A stretch of DNA of 47,217 nt from Prevotellaceae bacterium (GTDB lineage Bacteria; Bacteroidota; Bacteroidia; Bacteroidales; Bacteroidaceae), in NCBI GenBank assembly GCA_029226205.1, contig JAQXXT010000108.1:1-47217 (forward strand). The letters are read 5' to 3'. Shown piece by piece: positions 24,245 through 33,304 of the stretch. Both the position numbers and the translations under genes were made by a program. Position 1 is the first letter of the stretch, and each line of letters begins with the position of its first letter. A model generated the notes under the pieces. The model ran no database searches. It saw only the letters and a list, made by a program, of their open reading frames with translations, and was not told the DNA's origin.

Positions 24245-25579
24245 ATGTTCCACCATCACGATAATTTCACCTATCTCACGACGGCACCGATCCGTCGTGT
24301 CATCCCCACCATGGCGATACCGACGATCATCAGCATGCTCGTCACCAGCCTGTATAACATCGCCGACACATTCTTCGTCGGACGCATCAACACGCAGGCC
24401 ACGGCAGCCATCGGCGTCGTCTTCTCACTGATGTTCTTCATCCAGGCCTTCGGCTTCTTCTTCGGCCATGGCTCGGGCAACTATATCTCCCGGGAACTCG
24501 GGGCACGGCGCCACGGCAACGCGGAGAAGATGGCAGCCACGGGATTCATCCTCTCCTTCCTCACGGGACTGCTGTTCCTCGTCCTCGGCCTGTTGCTGCT
24601 CCGTCCGCTGTCCCTCCTCCTCGGATCGACACGGAGCATCCTGCCCTATACGATGGACTATCTCGGCATCGTCCTCCTCGGAGCCCCGTTTCTCACGTCG
24701 TCACTGACCCTGAACAACCAACTGCGACTGCAGGGTAATGCCGCCTATGCCATGGTGGGCATCGTCACGGGGGCCGTCCTCAACGTCGGCCTCGACCCGT
24801 TGCTGATCTTCAGCTGCGGTCTCGGCATCCGCGGTGCCGCCATTGCCACGGTCATCGGACAGGTGGTGAGTTGCGTGATCCTCTTCTTCATGACGCGCCA
24901 CGGTGGGAGCATCGCCATCCGGTTCCGCAATTTCACGCCGTCATGGGCAGCCTTCCGTGAGATTTTCTACGGTGGCAGTCCGTCGCTGAACCGCCAGGGG
25001 ATGATGTGCATCTCCGTCATGCTCCTCAACCATGCCGCCGGGGCCTACGGGGATGCTGCCATCGCCGGTATGTCGATCGTCAACCGTGTGACGATGATGA
25101 TCATGGCCTTTGTCATCGGACTGGGACAGGGCTTCCAACCCGTCTGCGGCTTCTGTTACGGGGCACGCCTCTACGACCGTCTGAGGGCCGCCTATTGGTT
25201 CACCGTCCGTGTGGGCCTCGTCTTCCTCCTCTGTTGTTCCGTGGCCGGCTGGCTGTGCTCGTCGGATGTCATCCAAATCTTCCGCAACGACCCCGCCGTC
25301 ATCGCCGTGGGTACCGTGGCCCTGCGCTGGCAGTTGTCGACGATCCCACTCAACATCATCTCCATGAGCGGAAACATGCTCACGCAGACGTGCCGTAAGC
25401 CCTTGGCAGCGAACATTCTTGCCGCGGCGCGCAACGGTCTTTTCTTCATCCCCCTGATTCTCCTCCTCCCCCGTCTCTTCGCTCTTCAGGGTGTGGAGAT
25501 GTGCCAGAGCATCAGTGACATCTGCGCCTGTACCCTATCACTGCCGATCATTCTGCATACACTAAGAAGCCTGCAGTAG
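24245..25579 (+). CDS. MATE family efflux transporter
   Basis: A cation-coupled multidrug or metabolite exporter in the inner membrane, 444 residues with about 12 helices. The opening FTYLTTAPIRRVIPTMAIPT and the following LVTSLYNIADTFFVGRINTQ are typical; the second half repeats the pattern at SLNRQGMMCISVMLLNHAAG and GLGQGFQPVCGFCYGARLYD. Substrate is unknown. The stop TAG (25577-25579) is part of a GTAGGGACATGAT repeat that fills the gap to the convergent NDH-2 gene. Confidence 0.92.
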   Translation: MFHHHDNFTYLTTAPIRRVIPTMAIPTIISMLVTSLYNIADTFFVGRINTQATAAIGVVFSLMFFIQAFGFFFGHGSGNYISRELGARRHGNAEKMAATGFILSFLTGLLFLVLGLLLLRPLSLLLGSTRSILPYTMDYLGIVLLGAPFLTSSLTLNNQLRLQGNAAYAMVGIVTGAVLNVGLDPLLIFSCGLGIRGAAIATVIGQVVSCVILFFMTRHGGSIAIRFRNFTPSWAAFREIFYGGSPSLNRQGMMCISVMLLNHAAGAYGDAAIAGMSIVNRVTMMIMAFVIGLGQGFQPVCGFCYGARLYDRLRAAYWFTVRVGLVFLLCCSVAGWLCSSDVIQIFRNDPAVIAVGTVALRWQLSTIPLNIISMSGNMLTQTCRKPLAANILAAARNGLFFIPLILLLPRLFALQGVEMCQSISDICACTLSLPIILHTLRSLQ

Positions 25580-25604
25580 GGACATGATAAATCATGTCCT
25601 TACT
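25577..25604. repeat. GTAGGGACATGAT palindrome between convergent genes
   Basis: TAGGGACATGATAAATCATG followed by TCC is a 10-bp-arm hairpin (GGACATGAT/ATCATGTCC). It supplies the MATE stop codon and ends at the stop of the opposing NDH-2 gene, so it may terminate both transcripts. Confidence 0.75.
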
Positions 25605-26901
25605 TCCTCAGTATCAGCCTCAGACTCTGTTTGTAGTTGAAGTAGCTCCACATCCAGTTGAGCAGGACGATGAACTTATTCTTCACGCCGAGGATACTGC
25701 GGAGATGGACAACGAGCCAGAGGAGCCAGGCGAAGAGACCACCGAACTTCACCTTACCGATCTGTGCCACAGCACACTTACGGCCGATCGTCGCCATCGT
25801 TCCGAGATTCTTATAACTGAATACCGTCAACTCCTCATCCGTCAGCGGATGATCGGCAGCATCCATCTTCTGGATATTCTTCGCTACATTTACGGCTTGT
25901 TGCATGGCCACCTGGGCCAACTGCGGATGACCGAGCTTGTAATCGGGATCACCCTCGATGAGACTCTGGTCACCGATGCAGAACACGTTACCCTTCATCC
26001 CCTTCACACGGTTATAACGGTCACAGAGCAGCCGTCCGGCATGACCGACAGCCTCCTGGGGGACACCGTCAATGGTGTTGGCACGGATACCACTGACCCA
26101 GATGACACAACGGGAGGGGAGCGTCTTGATCTCACCCGTCTCACTGTTGCGCGCCGTCACTATATTGTCCTTATAGTCGATGACACGCCAGCCGAAACGC
26201 ACATGGACATTCATCCGTCGCAAGTCCTTATAAGCCTCCTGACTGAGCTTCTCGTCCATGGCCTTCAACAGCCGCTGACCGGAGTCGATGAGGTAGATAT
26301 GGGCACGGTCCATAAGGTCGGGATAGTCACGCGGCAGCACGTTGGCCTTCATCTCCGCCAGGGCACCGGCAATCTCCACGCCCGAAGGACCGCCACCGAC
26401 AATGACGAAGTTGAGAAACTTTTTCCGCGCCTCGGGGTCCTCCTCCGTCTCGGCACGCTCGAGCTCCATAAGGATCTTGTTGCGCAGTACCATGGCATCC
26501 TCTACGGTCTTCATCGGCATGGCATTCTGTTCCACATCCTTGTTGCCGAAAAAATTCGTCGTGGCTCCCTGTGCCAGCACGAGATAGTTGTAATGGATCA
26601 GTCCCACGGAGGTCTCGATAGCCTGCTCCTCCTCGTCGATACGCTTCACGTCGGCCATACGGAAAAAGAAATGCTTACAGCCCTGAAACATACGGCGGAA
26701 AGGAAAGGCGATGTTGCTCGGCTCCAGACCGGCAGAGGCCACCTGGTAGATCAGGGGCGGAAACTGGTTATAGTTGTTCTTGTCCACCAGCACCACCTGG
26801 TAGTTGGTATGACGCAGCGCCATCGCCAGTTTCAGACCACCGATGCCGCCTCCGACGATCACCACACGTGTCAGTTCGTTTCTTCTGATGTTTGCTCTCA
26901 T
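25600..26901 (-). CDS. ndh: Type II NADH:quinone oxidoreductase
   Basis: A monotopic membrane flavoprotein that passes electrons from NADH to quinone without pumping ions. Two dinucleotide folds are clear: RVVIVGGGIGGLKLAMAL for FAD and FVIVGGGPSGVEIAGALAEM for NADH. Further family segments are VLAQGATTNFFGN, VIWVSGIRANTIDG and NVFCIGDQSLI. The C-terminus has hydrophobic and amphipathic helices (FAWLLWLVVHLRSILG) for membrane attachment. 433 residues. A TATCTTTG promoter element is at 26927-26934. Confidence 0.92.
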   Translation of the reverse strand: MRANIRRNELTRVVIVGGGIGGLKLAMALRHTNYQVVLVDKNNYNQFPPLIYQVASAGLEPSNIAFPFRRMFQGCKHFFFRMADVKRIDEEEQAIETSVGLIHYNYLVLAQGATTNFFGNKDVEQNAMPMKTVEDAMVLRNKILMELERAETEEDPEARKKFLNFVIVGGGPSGVEIAGALAEMKANVLPRDYPDLMDRAHIYLIDSGQRLLKAMDEKLSQEAYKDLRRMNVHVRFGWRVIDYKDNIVTARNSETGEIKTLPSRCVIWVSGIRANTIDGVPQEAVGHAGRLLCDRYNRVKGMKGNVFCIGDQSLIEGDPDYKLGHPQLAQVAMQQAVNVAKNIQKMDAADHPLTDEELTVFSYKNLGTMATIGRKCAVAQIGKVKFGGLFAWLLWLVVHLRSILGVKNKFIVLLNWMWSYFNYKQSLRLILRK

Positions 26902-26926
26902 AGTTGCTCGTTTTTTTGATATTGCA

Positions 26927-26934
26927 AAGATAAC
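26927..26934 (-). promoter_or_regulatory. -7 element of ndh
   Basis: TATCTTTG on the minus strand, 25 nt before the ndh start codon. Confidence 0.5.
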
Positions 26935-27081
26935 ATTTTTCGGGGATACATCCTCTATCTAGAGTCAGGAAATTTCAAGCCAATCCACCATTTTCCTCCT
27001 TTTCGGTAACAGATGTGACCGATCAGATTACACCCTCTGCCCATTTTGAGAAGATGGTCTGTAGTTCCGGAGACGGAAAAA

Positions 27082-27280
27082 GTTACAGGTTACAAATTTC
27101 AAATTTCAAATTTCAATTTACTAGGTTTAGACTATCCTCAAAAGGAACTATAGTATATATAATATAATATTATATATATAATATTATATTATATATACTA
27201 TAGCCATCAGAAATGAATAATAATTCAACGAATGAGGAAAATACGACCAAATTGAAATTTGAAATTTGTAATCTGTAATC
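27082..27280. repeat. Nested inverted repeat with a 56-bp perfect palindrome
   Basis: The outer arms are GTTACAGGTTACAAATTTCA onward (27082-27118) and its near-complement ending AAATTTGTAATCTGTAATC (27249-27280). Inside lies a perfect AT-only-core palindrome at 27148-27203 that begins and ends with CTATAG. The outer arms contain AAATTTC heptamer iterations. Confidence 0.85.
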
Positions 27281-27305
27281 TTTAAGCCCTATGAGCATGC
27301 AAGCT

Positions 27306-27334
27306 GCCGAGATTCATAAAATGTGAATCTCGGC
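27306..27334. terminator. Hairpin GCCGAGATTCA / TGAATCTCGGC
   Basis: Eleven-bp perfect stem with the loop TAAAATG. It lies just outside the nested inverted repeat. There is no strong T-run on either side, so a terminator role is uncertain. Confidence 0.4.
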
Positions 27335-27359
27335 TGATTATCAGCATGATACCACACGT

Positions 27360-27448
27360 ATGGAGCGGTCCTTATGGCCGTCTTAGCTTAAAACAAAAAT
27401 GAAATATGATGATACCAGGACGGCCACAAGGGCCTCCCATAAGGTGGA
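27360..27448. repeat. Degenerate CGTAGGG-family pair
   Basis: TGGAGCGGTCCTTATGGCCG and a reverse copy AGGACGGCCACAAGGGCCTC, both with substitutions at otherwise invariant positions (CCTTATGG, CCCATAAGG). They look like old copies of the A module. Confidence 0.65.
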
Positions 27449-27545
27449 AAACACCACCTGACCCTCCAAAAATAGCACCCTTGCACGGATTTTAAGAGGA
27501 AAACCAATAAAAAACGCAATGAAACCAATGAAAAAGAACGTATAA

Positions 27546-27671
27546 TCATGCATAATAGCCCCTTTTTAGGATTTTATATTCAAGCACAGGTTTTCTGTTA
27601 CCGCAAACACCCCCGAAAAACCTTCTCATCCTATCAACCAAAAAATTCAGAAAACACATCAAAAACAACAT
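27546..27671 (-). CDS. Possible 41-residue hydrophobic/basic peptide
   Basis: A short ORF reading MLFLMCFLNFLVDRMRRFFG and ending ILKRGYYA. A longer frame begins at 27740, but that ATG overlaps a TAGCTTTG sequence (27738-27745, minus) that could itself be the -7 element, so the inner ATG at 27671 is more plausible. Hydrophobic start followed by basic residues is the general shape of small membrane peptides. No family recognised. It may well be chance. Confidence 0.2.
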   Translation of the reverse strand: MLFLMCFLNFLVDRMRRFFGGVCGNRKPVLEYKILKRGYYA

Positions 27672-27826
27672 AAAATATCTCCCAGTCGCAGTTTTATCCA
27701 AGCGAGCGCTCGAATCCAGGTAAACAAAAGTTAAATACAAAGCTATGAAATGTGAATAAATGTAATATGTTTCAATTATGGACAGAAAGGATCATGGTCC
27801 CGCACCATACGATTTTATCTCTGTAA

Positions 27827-27875
27827 GATAAAAAATTATCTCAATGAGATAAAAAATTATCTCAATGAGATAGGA
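27827..27875. repeat. 21-bp tandem repeat upstream of the thi promoter
   Basis: GATAAAAAATTATCTCAATGA occurs twice in direct tandem and begins a third time (GATAGGATCC). Each unit is itself palindromic (GATAAAAAATTATC; GAGATA/TATCTC), so this could be a cluster of operators. It ends about 50 bp upstream of the -33 region. Confidence 0.7.
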
Positions 27876-27923
27876 TCCTCTTGCAGATGTTGGATCAATT
27901 TTTCCTATTTTCTCTCATTTTTC

Positions 27924-27954
27924 TTGCATTTCTCAGAAAATCTTTATACTTTTG
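27924..27954 (+). promoter_or_regulatory. Promoter of the thiamin operon
   Basis: TTG at 27924-27926 and TACTTTTG at 27947-27954 with a 20-nt spacer. Transcription would start about 10 nt before the TPP aptamer. Confidence 0.7.
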
Positions 27955-27967
27955 CCGCCGATAAGAT

Positions 27968-28047
27968 AGACCAAGGGGTGGTGAGCCTGTTGACTCGCCT
28001 GAGAATATACCCAAAGAACCTGATGCAGGTAATGCTGCCGTAGGAAA
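27968..28047 (+). ncRNA. TPP riboswitch (THI element)
   Basis: The conserved segments are AGGGGTG, CTGAGA (27999-28004), ATACCC (28007-28012), GAACCTGATG (28016-28025) and AGGTAATGCTGCCGTAGGAA. This is the classical thiamin pyrophosphate aptamer. The closing TAGGAAAG ends immediately before the thiD start codon, so ligand binding probably hides the translation start of thiD (inference). Confidence 0.95.
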
Positions 28048-28049
28048 GA

Positions 28050-28844
28050 ATGAAACATTATATTCCCACATTAACGATCGCCGGTTCTGACTGTAGTGGA
28101 GGAGCCGGTATTGCGGCGGACATCAAGACGATGTCGGCCCTGGGCTGTCTGCCCTCTCTCGTCATCACGGCTGTCACGGCACAGGATGCCCATGGCGTCC
28201 ATGCCTCCATGCCCATGCCCCCGGATCTTGTGACGGCACAGCTGGAGACGGTTCTGCGCAGTATGGCGCCTGTGGCGGTGAAGATCGGGATGTTGCCCGA
28301 CAGCCGTGTCATCGATGCCGTCGCCACGACGCTCCGTCGCTTTCCCTCCCGTCCCGTCGTCATCGACCCCGTGATGGTCGCCACGAGTGGCAGTCGGCTG
28401 ATGGATGAGGAGGCCATCGGCAGTTTCATCCATGAGCTGCTGCCACTGGCGACGCTCCTCACACCGAACATTCCTGAGACGGCCTGTCTTACGGGACTCC
28501 CCGTCGACACCCCCGATGACCTCCGGACGGCGGCCCTGCGACTGCGGGAGATGGGCGCACGGGATGTCCTCATCAAAGGCGGGCACCACGAGGGGAAGAC
28601 TAAGAATGACCTGTTGCTCACCGACAACTGTTTCCATCTATTCTCTGCCCCCACCCTTCAGACGACGAACACCCACGGCACGGGCTGCGTCCTCTCCTCC
28701 GCCATCACGGCCTTCCTGGCGCACGGCCTCTCCATGCCCGACGCTGTCAGCCGTGCCAAGGAGTTCCTCTATCAGGCCCTCCTCCGTGGCAAGGATTACG
28801 ACATGGACCACGGACCGGCACTGGGGCTCATCGACCCACCGTAG
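28050..28844 (+). CDS. thiD: Hydroxymethylpyrimidine/phosphomethylpyrimidine kinase
   Basis: Phosphorylates HMP and HMP-P to HMP-PP for thiamin synthesis. The ribokinase-fold opening is TLTIAGSDCSGGAGIAADIK; then VTAQDAHGVH, VVIDPVMVATSGSRLMDEEA, LTPNIPETACLTG, VLIKGGHHEGK and the anion-hole region NTHGTGCVLSSAITAFLAHG. 264 residues. The ATG at 28050 follows the riboswitch within 3 nt. The stop TAG (28842-28844) lies in the first CGTAGGGG module of the downstream array, so the native C-terminus may have been replaced by ...LIDPP. Confidence 0.95.
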   Translation: MKHYIPTLTIAGSDCSGGAGIAADIKTMSALGCLPSLVITAVTAQDAHGVHASMPMPPDLVTAQLETVLRSMAPVAVKIGMLPDSRVIDAVATTLRRFPSRPVVIDPVMVATSGSRLMDEEAIGSFIHELLPLATLLTPNIPETACLTGLPVDTPDDLRTAALRLREMGARDVLIKGGHHEGKTKNDLLLTDNCFHLFSAPTLQTTNTHGTGCVLSSAITAFLAHGLSMPDAVSRAKEFLYQALLRGKDYDMDHGPALGLIDPP

Positions 28845-29004
28845 GGGCACCCCTTGTGGGCGCCCTAACTGGTCATCGTGGTTATCAGGACGGCCACAAG
28901 GGCCGCACCCTACTCATCGACCCACCGTAGGGGCACCCCTTGTGGGCGCCCTAACTGGTCATCGTGGTTATTAGGACGGCCACAAGGGCCGCACCCTACG
29001 GTGG
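28841..29004. repeat. CGTAGGG-family array inside the thi operon
   Basis: Two copies of an 86-bp unit, each a forward B module, the linker AACTGGTCATCGTGGTTAT and a reverse A module. The duplicated unit carries CTCATCGACCCACC, which in the first copy is the 3' end of thiD coding sequence. It lies between thiD and thiE and is therefore part of the operon mRNA. Confidence 0.9.
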
Positions 29005-29026
29005 ATCAAAAAACAGTCATAAAACA

Positions 29027-29654
29027 ATGGATAATATCAGACTACAATTTATATCCCACGCTACTCCCCGCTACTCCGACCTCGAAGGGATCCGCAAGGC
29101 CCTTGAAGGAGGCTGCCGGTGGATCCAACTGAGGATGAAGGACGCCACAGAGGACGCGTTCCTCACGACGGCCCGCGAGGCCGCGATGCTCTGTCATGAC
29201 AACGGAGCCACACTCATCCTCGACGACCATGTCGAGGCCGTGAAGACTGTCGGGGCCGACGGCGTACACCTCGGCCATCTCGACATGCCCGTCGACGAAG
29301 CCCGGAAGATTCTCGGTACACATTATATAATAGGTGGTACAGCAAATACCATCGATGATGTCCGCCGCCTCCACCGCCAAGGAGCGGACTATATCGGTTG
29401 CGGGCCATTCCGTTATACAACGACAAAGAAGAACCTCAGTCTCATCCTCGGACTCGATGGTTACCGGAAGATCGTCACGGCCATGCGTGCCGAACATATC
29501 AACCTGCCTATCGTTGCCATCGGAGGGATCACCCTTGAGGATATCCCTGACATCCTCGCCACGGGAGTCTCCGGCATCGCCGTCAGTGGTGCCATCCTCC
29601 GTGCCGACGATCCCGCCAAATACACGGCTTCCATCGGCGCGGCCCTATTACAAT

Positions 29655-29659
<5 letters not shown>
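29027..29659 (+). CDS. thiE: Thiamin phosphate synthase
   Basis: Couples HMP-PP with thiazole phosphate to give thiamin phosphate. TIM-barrel motifs are WIQLRMKDATEDAF, LILDDHVEAVKTVGADGVHL, IIGGTANTIDDV, DYIGCGPFRYTTTKKN and PIVAIGGITLEDI. ATG at 29027 gives 210 residues, the usual size; the frame upstream of it is translated repeat (RTATRAAPYGG), which is not family sequence. The stop TAG (29657-29659) falls in a GTAGGGACACGATTCATC repeat. Second gene of the operon, separated from thiD by a repeat array. Confidence 0.94.
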
Positions 29660-31351
<1,692 letters not shown>

Positions 31352-31388
31352 CATTAATATATATATAACAACTTAAAAAATTATTACA

Positions 31389-32159
31389 ATGATTGAGACA
31401 CAAGTCAGTAAAGGTATTATCACTACCTATTTCAACAAACTGCAGCGGAACCTGGACCTCGACGTCGCCATCGTCGGTGGTGGTCCCTCCGGCATCGCTG
31501 CCGCCTACTACCTCGCCAAGGCAGGTCTGAAGGTGGCACAGTTCGACCGTAAGCTCTCCCCCGGTGGCGGTATGTGGGGCGGTGCCATGATGTTCAACCA
31601 GATCGTCATCCAGGAAGAGGCCATGCCGATCATCCGTGACTTCGACATCCATGCCGAGCCCTTCGAGGACGGCCTGTATACCGTCGACTCCGTGGAGAGC
31701 ACCTCTTCCCTCCTCTACCATGCCGTTCATGCCGGTGCTACGATCTTCAACTGCTACAGCGTGGAGGATGTCGTCTTCAAGAAGAATGTCGTCAGTGGCG
31801 TCGTCGTCAACTGGACACCGGTGCTTCGGGAGGGTATGCATGTAGACCCGATCAATATCATGGCCAAATGTGTCATCGACGGTACGGGACATGACAGTGA
31901 GATTGCCAAAGTCGTAGCCCGCAAGAACGGCATCCGCCTCGACACGGAGACAGGTGGTGTCATCGGCGAGCGCTCCCTGGATGTCGTAGAGGGAGAGCGT
32001 CTGGTCGTAGAGGGTACCCGTGAGATCTATCCCGGCCTCTATGTCTGTGGCATGGCCTCCTCCGCTGTCGCCGGTACGCCGCGTATGGGGCCGATCTTCG
32101 GTGGTATGCTCCTCAGTGGCAAGAAGGTCGCTGACCTGATCATCGACAAACTGAAGTAA
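31389..32159 (+). CDS. thi4: Sulfide-dependent thiazole synthase (Thi4 family)
   Basis: Makes ADP-thiazole carboxylate from NAD, glycine and a sulfur source. The Rossmann loop is DVAIVGGGPSGIAAAYYLAK, then PGGGMWGGAMMFNQIVIQEE and GTPRMGPIFGGMLLSGKKVA. At the position of the yeast suicide cysteine (Cys205, in an SCMDPN-like context) this protein has His (REGMHVDPINI). In archaeal homologues that His variant is known to use free sulfide and turn over catalytically. 256 residues. No thiG, thiH, thiS or thiF is present in the operon, so Thi4 supplies the thiazole. It starts 37 nt after thiC and ends 3 nt before the next gene. Confidence 0.92.
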   Translation: MIETQVSKGIITTYFNKLQRNLDLDVAIVGGGPSGIAAAYYLAKAGLKVAQFDRKLSPGGGMWGGAMMFNQIVIQEEAMPIIRDFDIHAEPFEDGLYTVDSVESTSSLLYHAVHAGATIFNCYSVEDVVFKKNVVSGVVVNWTPVLREGMHVDPINIMAKCVIDGTGHDSEIAKVVARKNGIRLDTETGGVIGERSLDVVEGERLVVEGTREIYPGLYVCGMASSAVAGTPRMGPIFGGMLLSGKKVADLIIDKLK

Positions 32160-32162
32160 CGC

Positions 32163-32894
32163 ATGCTCCGTATCGCTATCACACGACCGGAGGTCATCGA
32201 CGACGAGGCGGCCCAGATCGTTCTACGGCTGGACCGCTTCGATCTCATCCATATCCGGAAGCCGGGAGTGCCACGGGAGGTCATAGCCAGCCTCCTCGAC
32301 GCCCTCCCGCCGTCCTGTTATGACCGCCTCGTCCTCCATGACCATTACGAGCTTGCCCGGGAATATCATCTCCGCGGCATCCATCTCAACCACCGGAATG
32401 CCATTCCTAACTGGGTCCTGACCGCCTCTGGCAAGGACCGTCCCTTGTGGCAGCCGGAAGTTTTTTTGTCAGCCTCTTGCAGGGGCCGTCCCTTGTGGCG
32501 GCCGGAAGTTTTTTTGTCTGCCTCTTGCAGGGGCCGTCCCTTGTGGCGGCCAGAAGTTTTTTTGTCAGCCTCTTACAGGGGCCGTCCCTTGTGGCGGCCC
32601 ATCGGCGGAACGCCGAATGAGTTCTCCATTTCCTTCAGCTGTCACTCCCTCGAAGAGGTGGCGCAATATAAAAACAGATGTGATTATGTCTTCCTCAGTC
32701 CCATCTACGACAGCATCTCCAAACAAGGCTATCACAGCGCCTTCACACGGGACGACCTGCTGCGGGCCCGTGACAAGGGGATCATCGACGAGAAAGTCAT
32801 CGCGTTGGGAGGTGTGAGTGAGGAAAAGATTCCCGAGATCCAACGCCTCGGTTTCGGCGGATATGCCATGCTCGGCGCGGTCTGGGCATCGTAG
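32163..32894 (+). CDS. ThiE/TenI-like protein with in-frame repeat array
   Basis: A second TIM-barrel protein of the thiamin phosphate synthase/TenI family. Recognisable parts: FDLIHIRKPGVPREVIASLL, GIHLNHRNAIP, SFSCHSLEEVAQ, CDYVFLSPIYDSISKQGY and VIALGGVSEEKI. Residues about 90-146 are translated from a tandem array of GGGGCCGTCCC modules, reading GRPLWRPEVFLSASC repeatedly with a 16-residue period. The insert sits in the loop before the SCHSLEEV strand, where family members usually have few residues. Without it the protein would be about 186 residues. The stop TAG (32892-32894) is again within a CGTAGGGG module. It may recycle thiazole like TenI or duplicate ThiE. Confidence 0.82.
   Translation: MLRIAITRPEVIDDEAAQIVLRLDRFDLIHIRKPGVPREVIASLLDALPPSCYDRLVLHDHYELAREYHLRGIHLNHRNAIPNWVLTASGKDRPLWQPEVFLSASCRGRPLWRPEVFLSASCRGRPLWRPEVFLSASYRGRPLWRPIGGTPNEFSISFSCHSLEEVAQYKNRCDYVFLSPIYDSISKQGYHSAFTRDDLLRARDKGIIDEKVIALGGVSEEKIPEIQRLGFGGYAMLGAVWAS
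32431..32600 (+). repeat. In-frame 48-bp tandem array in the ThiE-like gene
   Basis: Three full 48-bp units and a partial fourth. Each has GGGGCCGTCCCTTGTGGCGG followed by the linker GAAGTTTTTTTGTCAGCCTC. The period is exactly 16 codons. A run of seven T in each linker is a potential slippage site. Confidence 0.92.
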
Positions 32895-33004
32895 GGGCAC
32901 CCCTTGTGGGCGCCCTAATTCCACCGTAGGGTACGGCCCTTGTGGGCGCCCTAACCGGTCATCGTGGCAATTAGGAAGGCCACAAGGGCCGCACCCTACG
33001 GTGG
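32892..33004. repeat. CGTAGGG-family array at the end of the thi operon
   Basis: A forward B module (supplying the stop of the upstream gene), a hybrid module that starts like A (GTAGGGTACGGCCCTTGTGG) and ends like B (GCGCCCTAA), and a reverse A module with AGGAAGGCCAC. Confidence 0.88.
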
Positions 33005-33012
33005 AAGGGGCT

Positions 33013-33208
33013 ATAAAACGGTTTACGCCACAACTCTCAAACGAGCTGTGGCGTAAACTTATGTTTAACTTGAAAAGTAAATTTCTGTAATGATCAACTG
33101 CCTCACGACAGTCTCCGTTACCGTTAAACAATCATCTTTTACCTTAACCTAATAACTAAAAACCTAAATCTATTACTACTAACCTAAACAATCTATTAAC
33201 CTTTTGAC
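33013..33208 (-). ncRNA. Candidate small RNA B
   Basis: On the minus strand a near-perfect promoter (TTTG at 33242-33245, 20-nt spacer, TACCTTTG at 33214-33221) is followed by about 195 nt without an ORF. It ends in a hairpin whose arms GTTTACGCCACA (33021-33032) and TGTGGCGTAAAC (33047-33058) pair perfectly, then CGTTTTATAG. It lies 3' of upp and convergent with the thi operon. The transcript contains GATTTAGGTTTTTAG and TTAGTAG, both also found in candidate RNA D. Function unknown. Confidence 0.55.
33021..33058. terminator. Bidirectional terminator after the thi operon
   Basis: A 12-bp perfect stem with a 14-nt loop. It is about 120 bp beyond the last thi gene on the plus strand and ends the minus-strand candidate RNA B. 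The T-run is better on the minus side. Confidence 0.7.
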
Positions 33209-33304
33209 AAGTGCAAAGGTACGGCATTTTTCCATACCTTCCAAATATTTCCGTGATAAATTTGCGAAATAGCTGATATTCTTGATTTAAATCAAGTGTA
33301 TTGC

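Larger units (their letters stand above)
26935..27923. other. Gene-poor kilobase between ndh and thiD promoter
   Basis: I find no confident protein gene here. It holds a nested inverted repeat (27082-27280), a hairpin GCCGAGATTCA...TGAATCTCGGC (27306-27334), degenerate CGTAGGG-family modules (27360-27448), a weak 41-codon ORF (27546-27671, minus) and a 21-bp tandem repeat (27827-27875). Base composition is visibly more AT-rich than the neighbouring genes. Confidence 0.7.

Noticed and set aside
27082..27280. Replication origin at the AT-rich palindrome
   Set aside because: There are no DnaA-box clusters or dnaA/dnaN genes nearby that I can see; a repeat or mobile element is a simpler explanation.
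27546..27740. 64-codon ORF as a confident gene
   Set aside because: Its start overlaps a possible -7 element, composition is like the surrounding non-coding DNA, and no family is recognised; only a 41-residue inner version is listed with low confidence.
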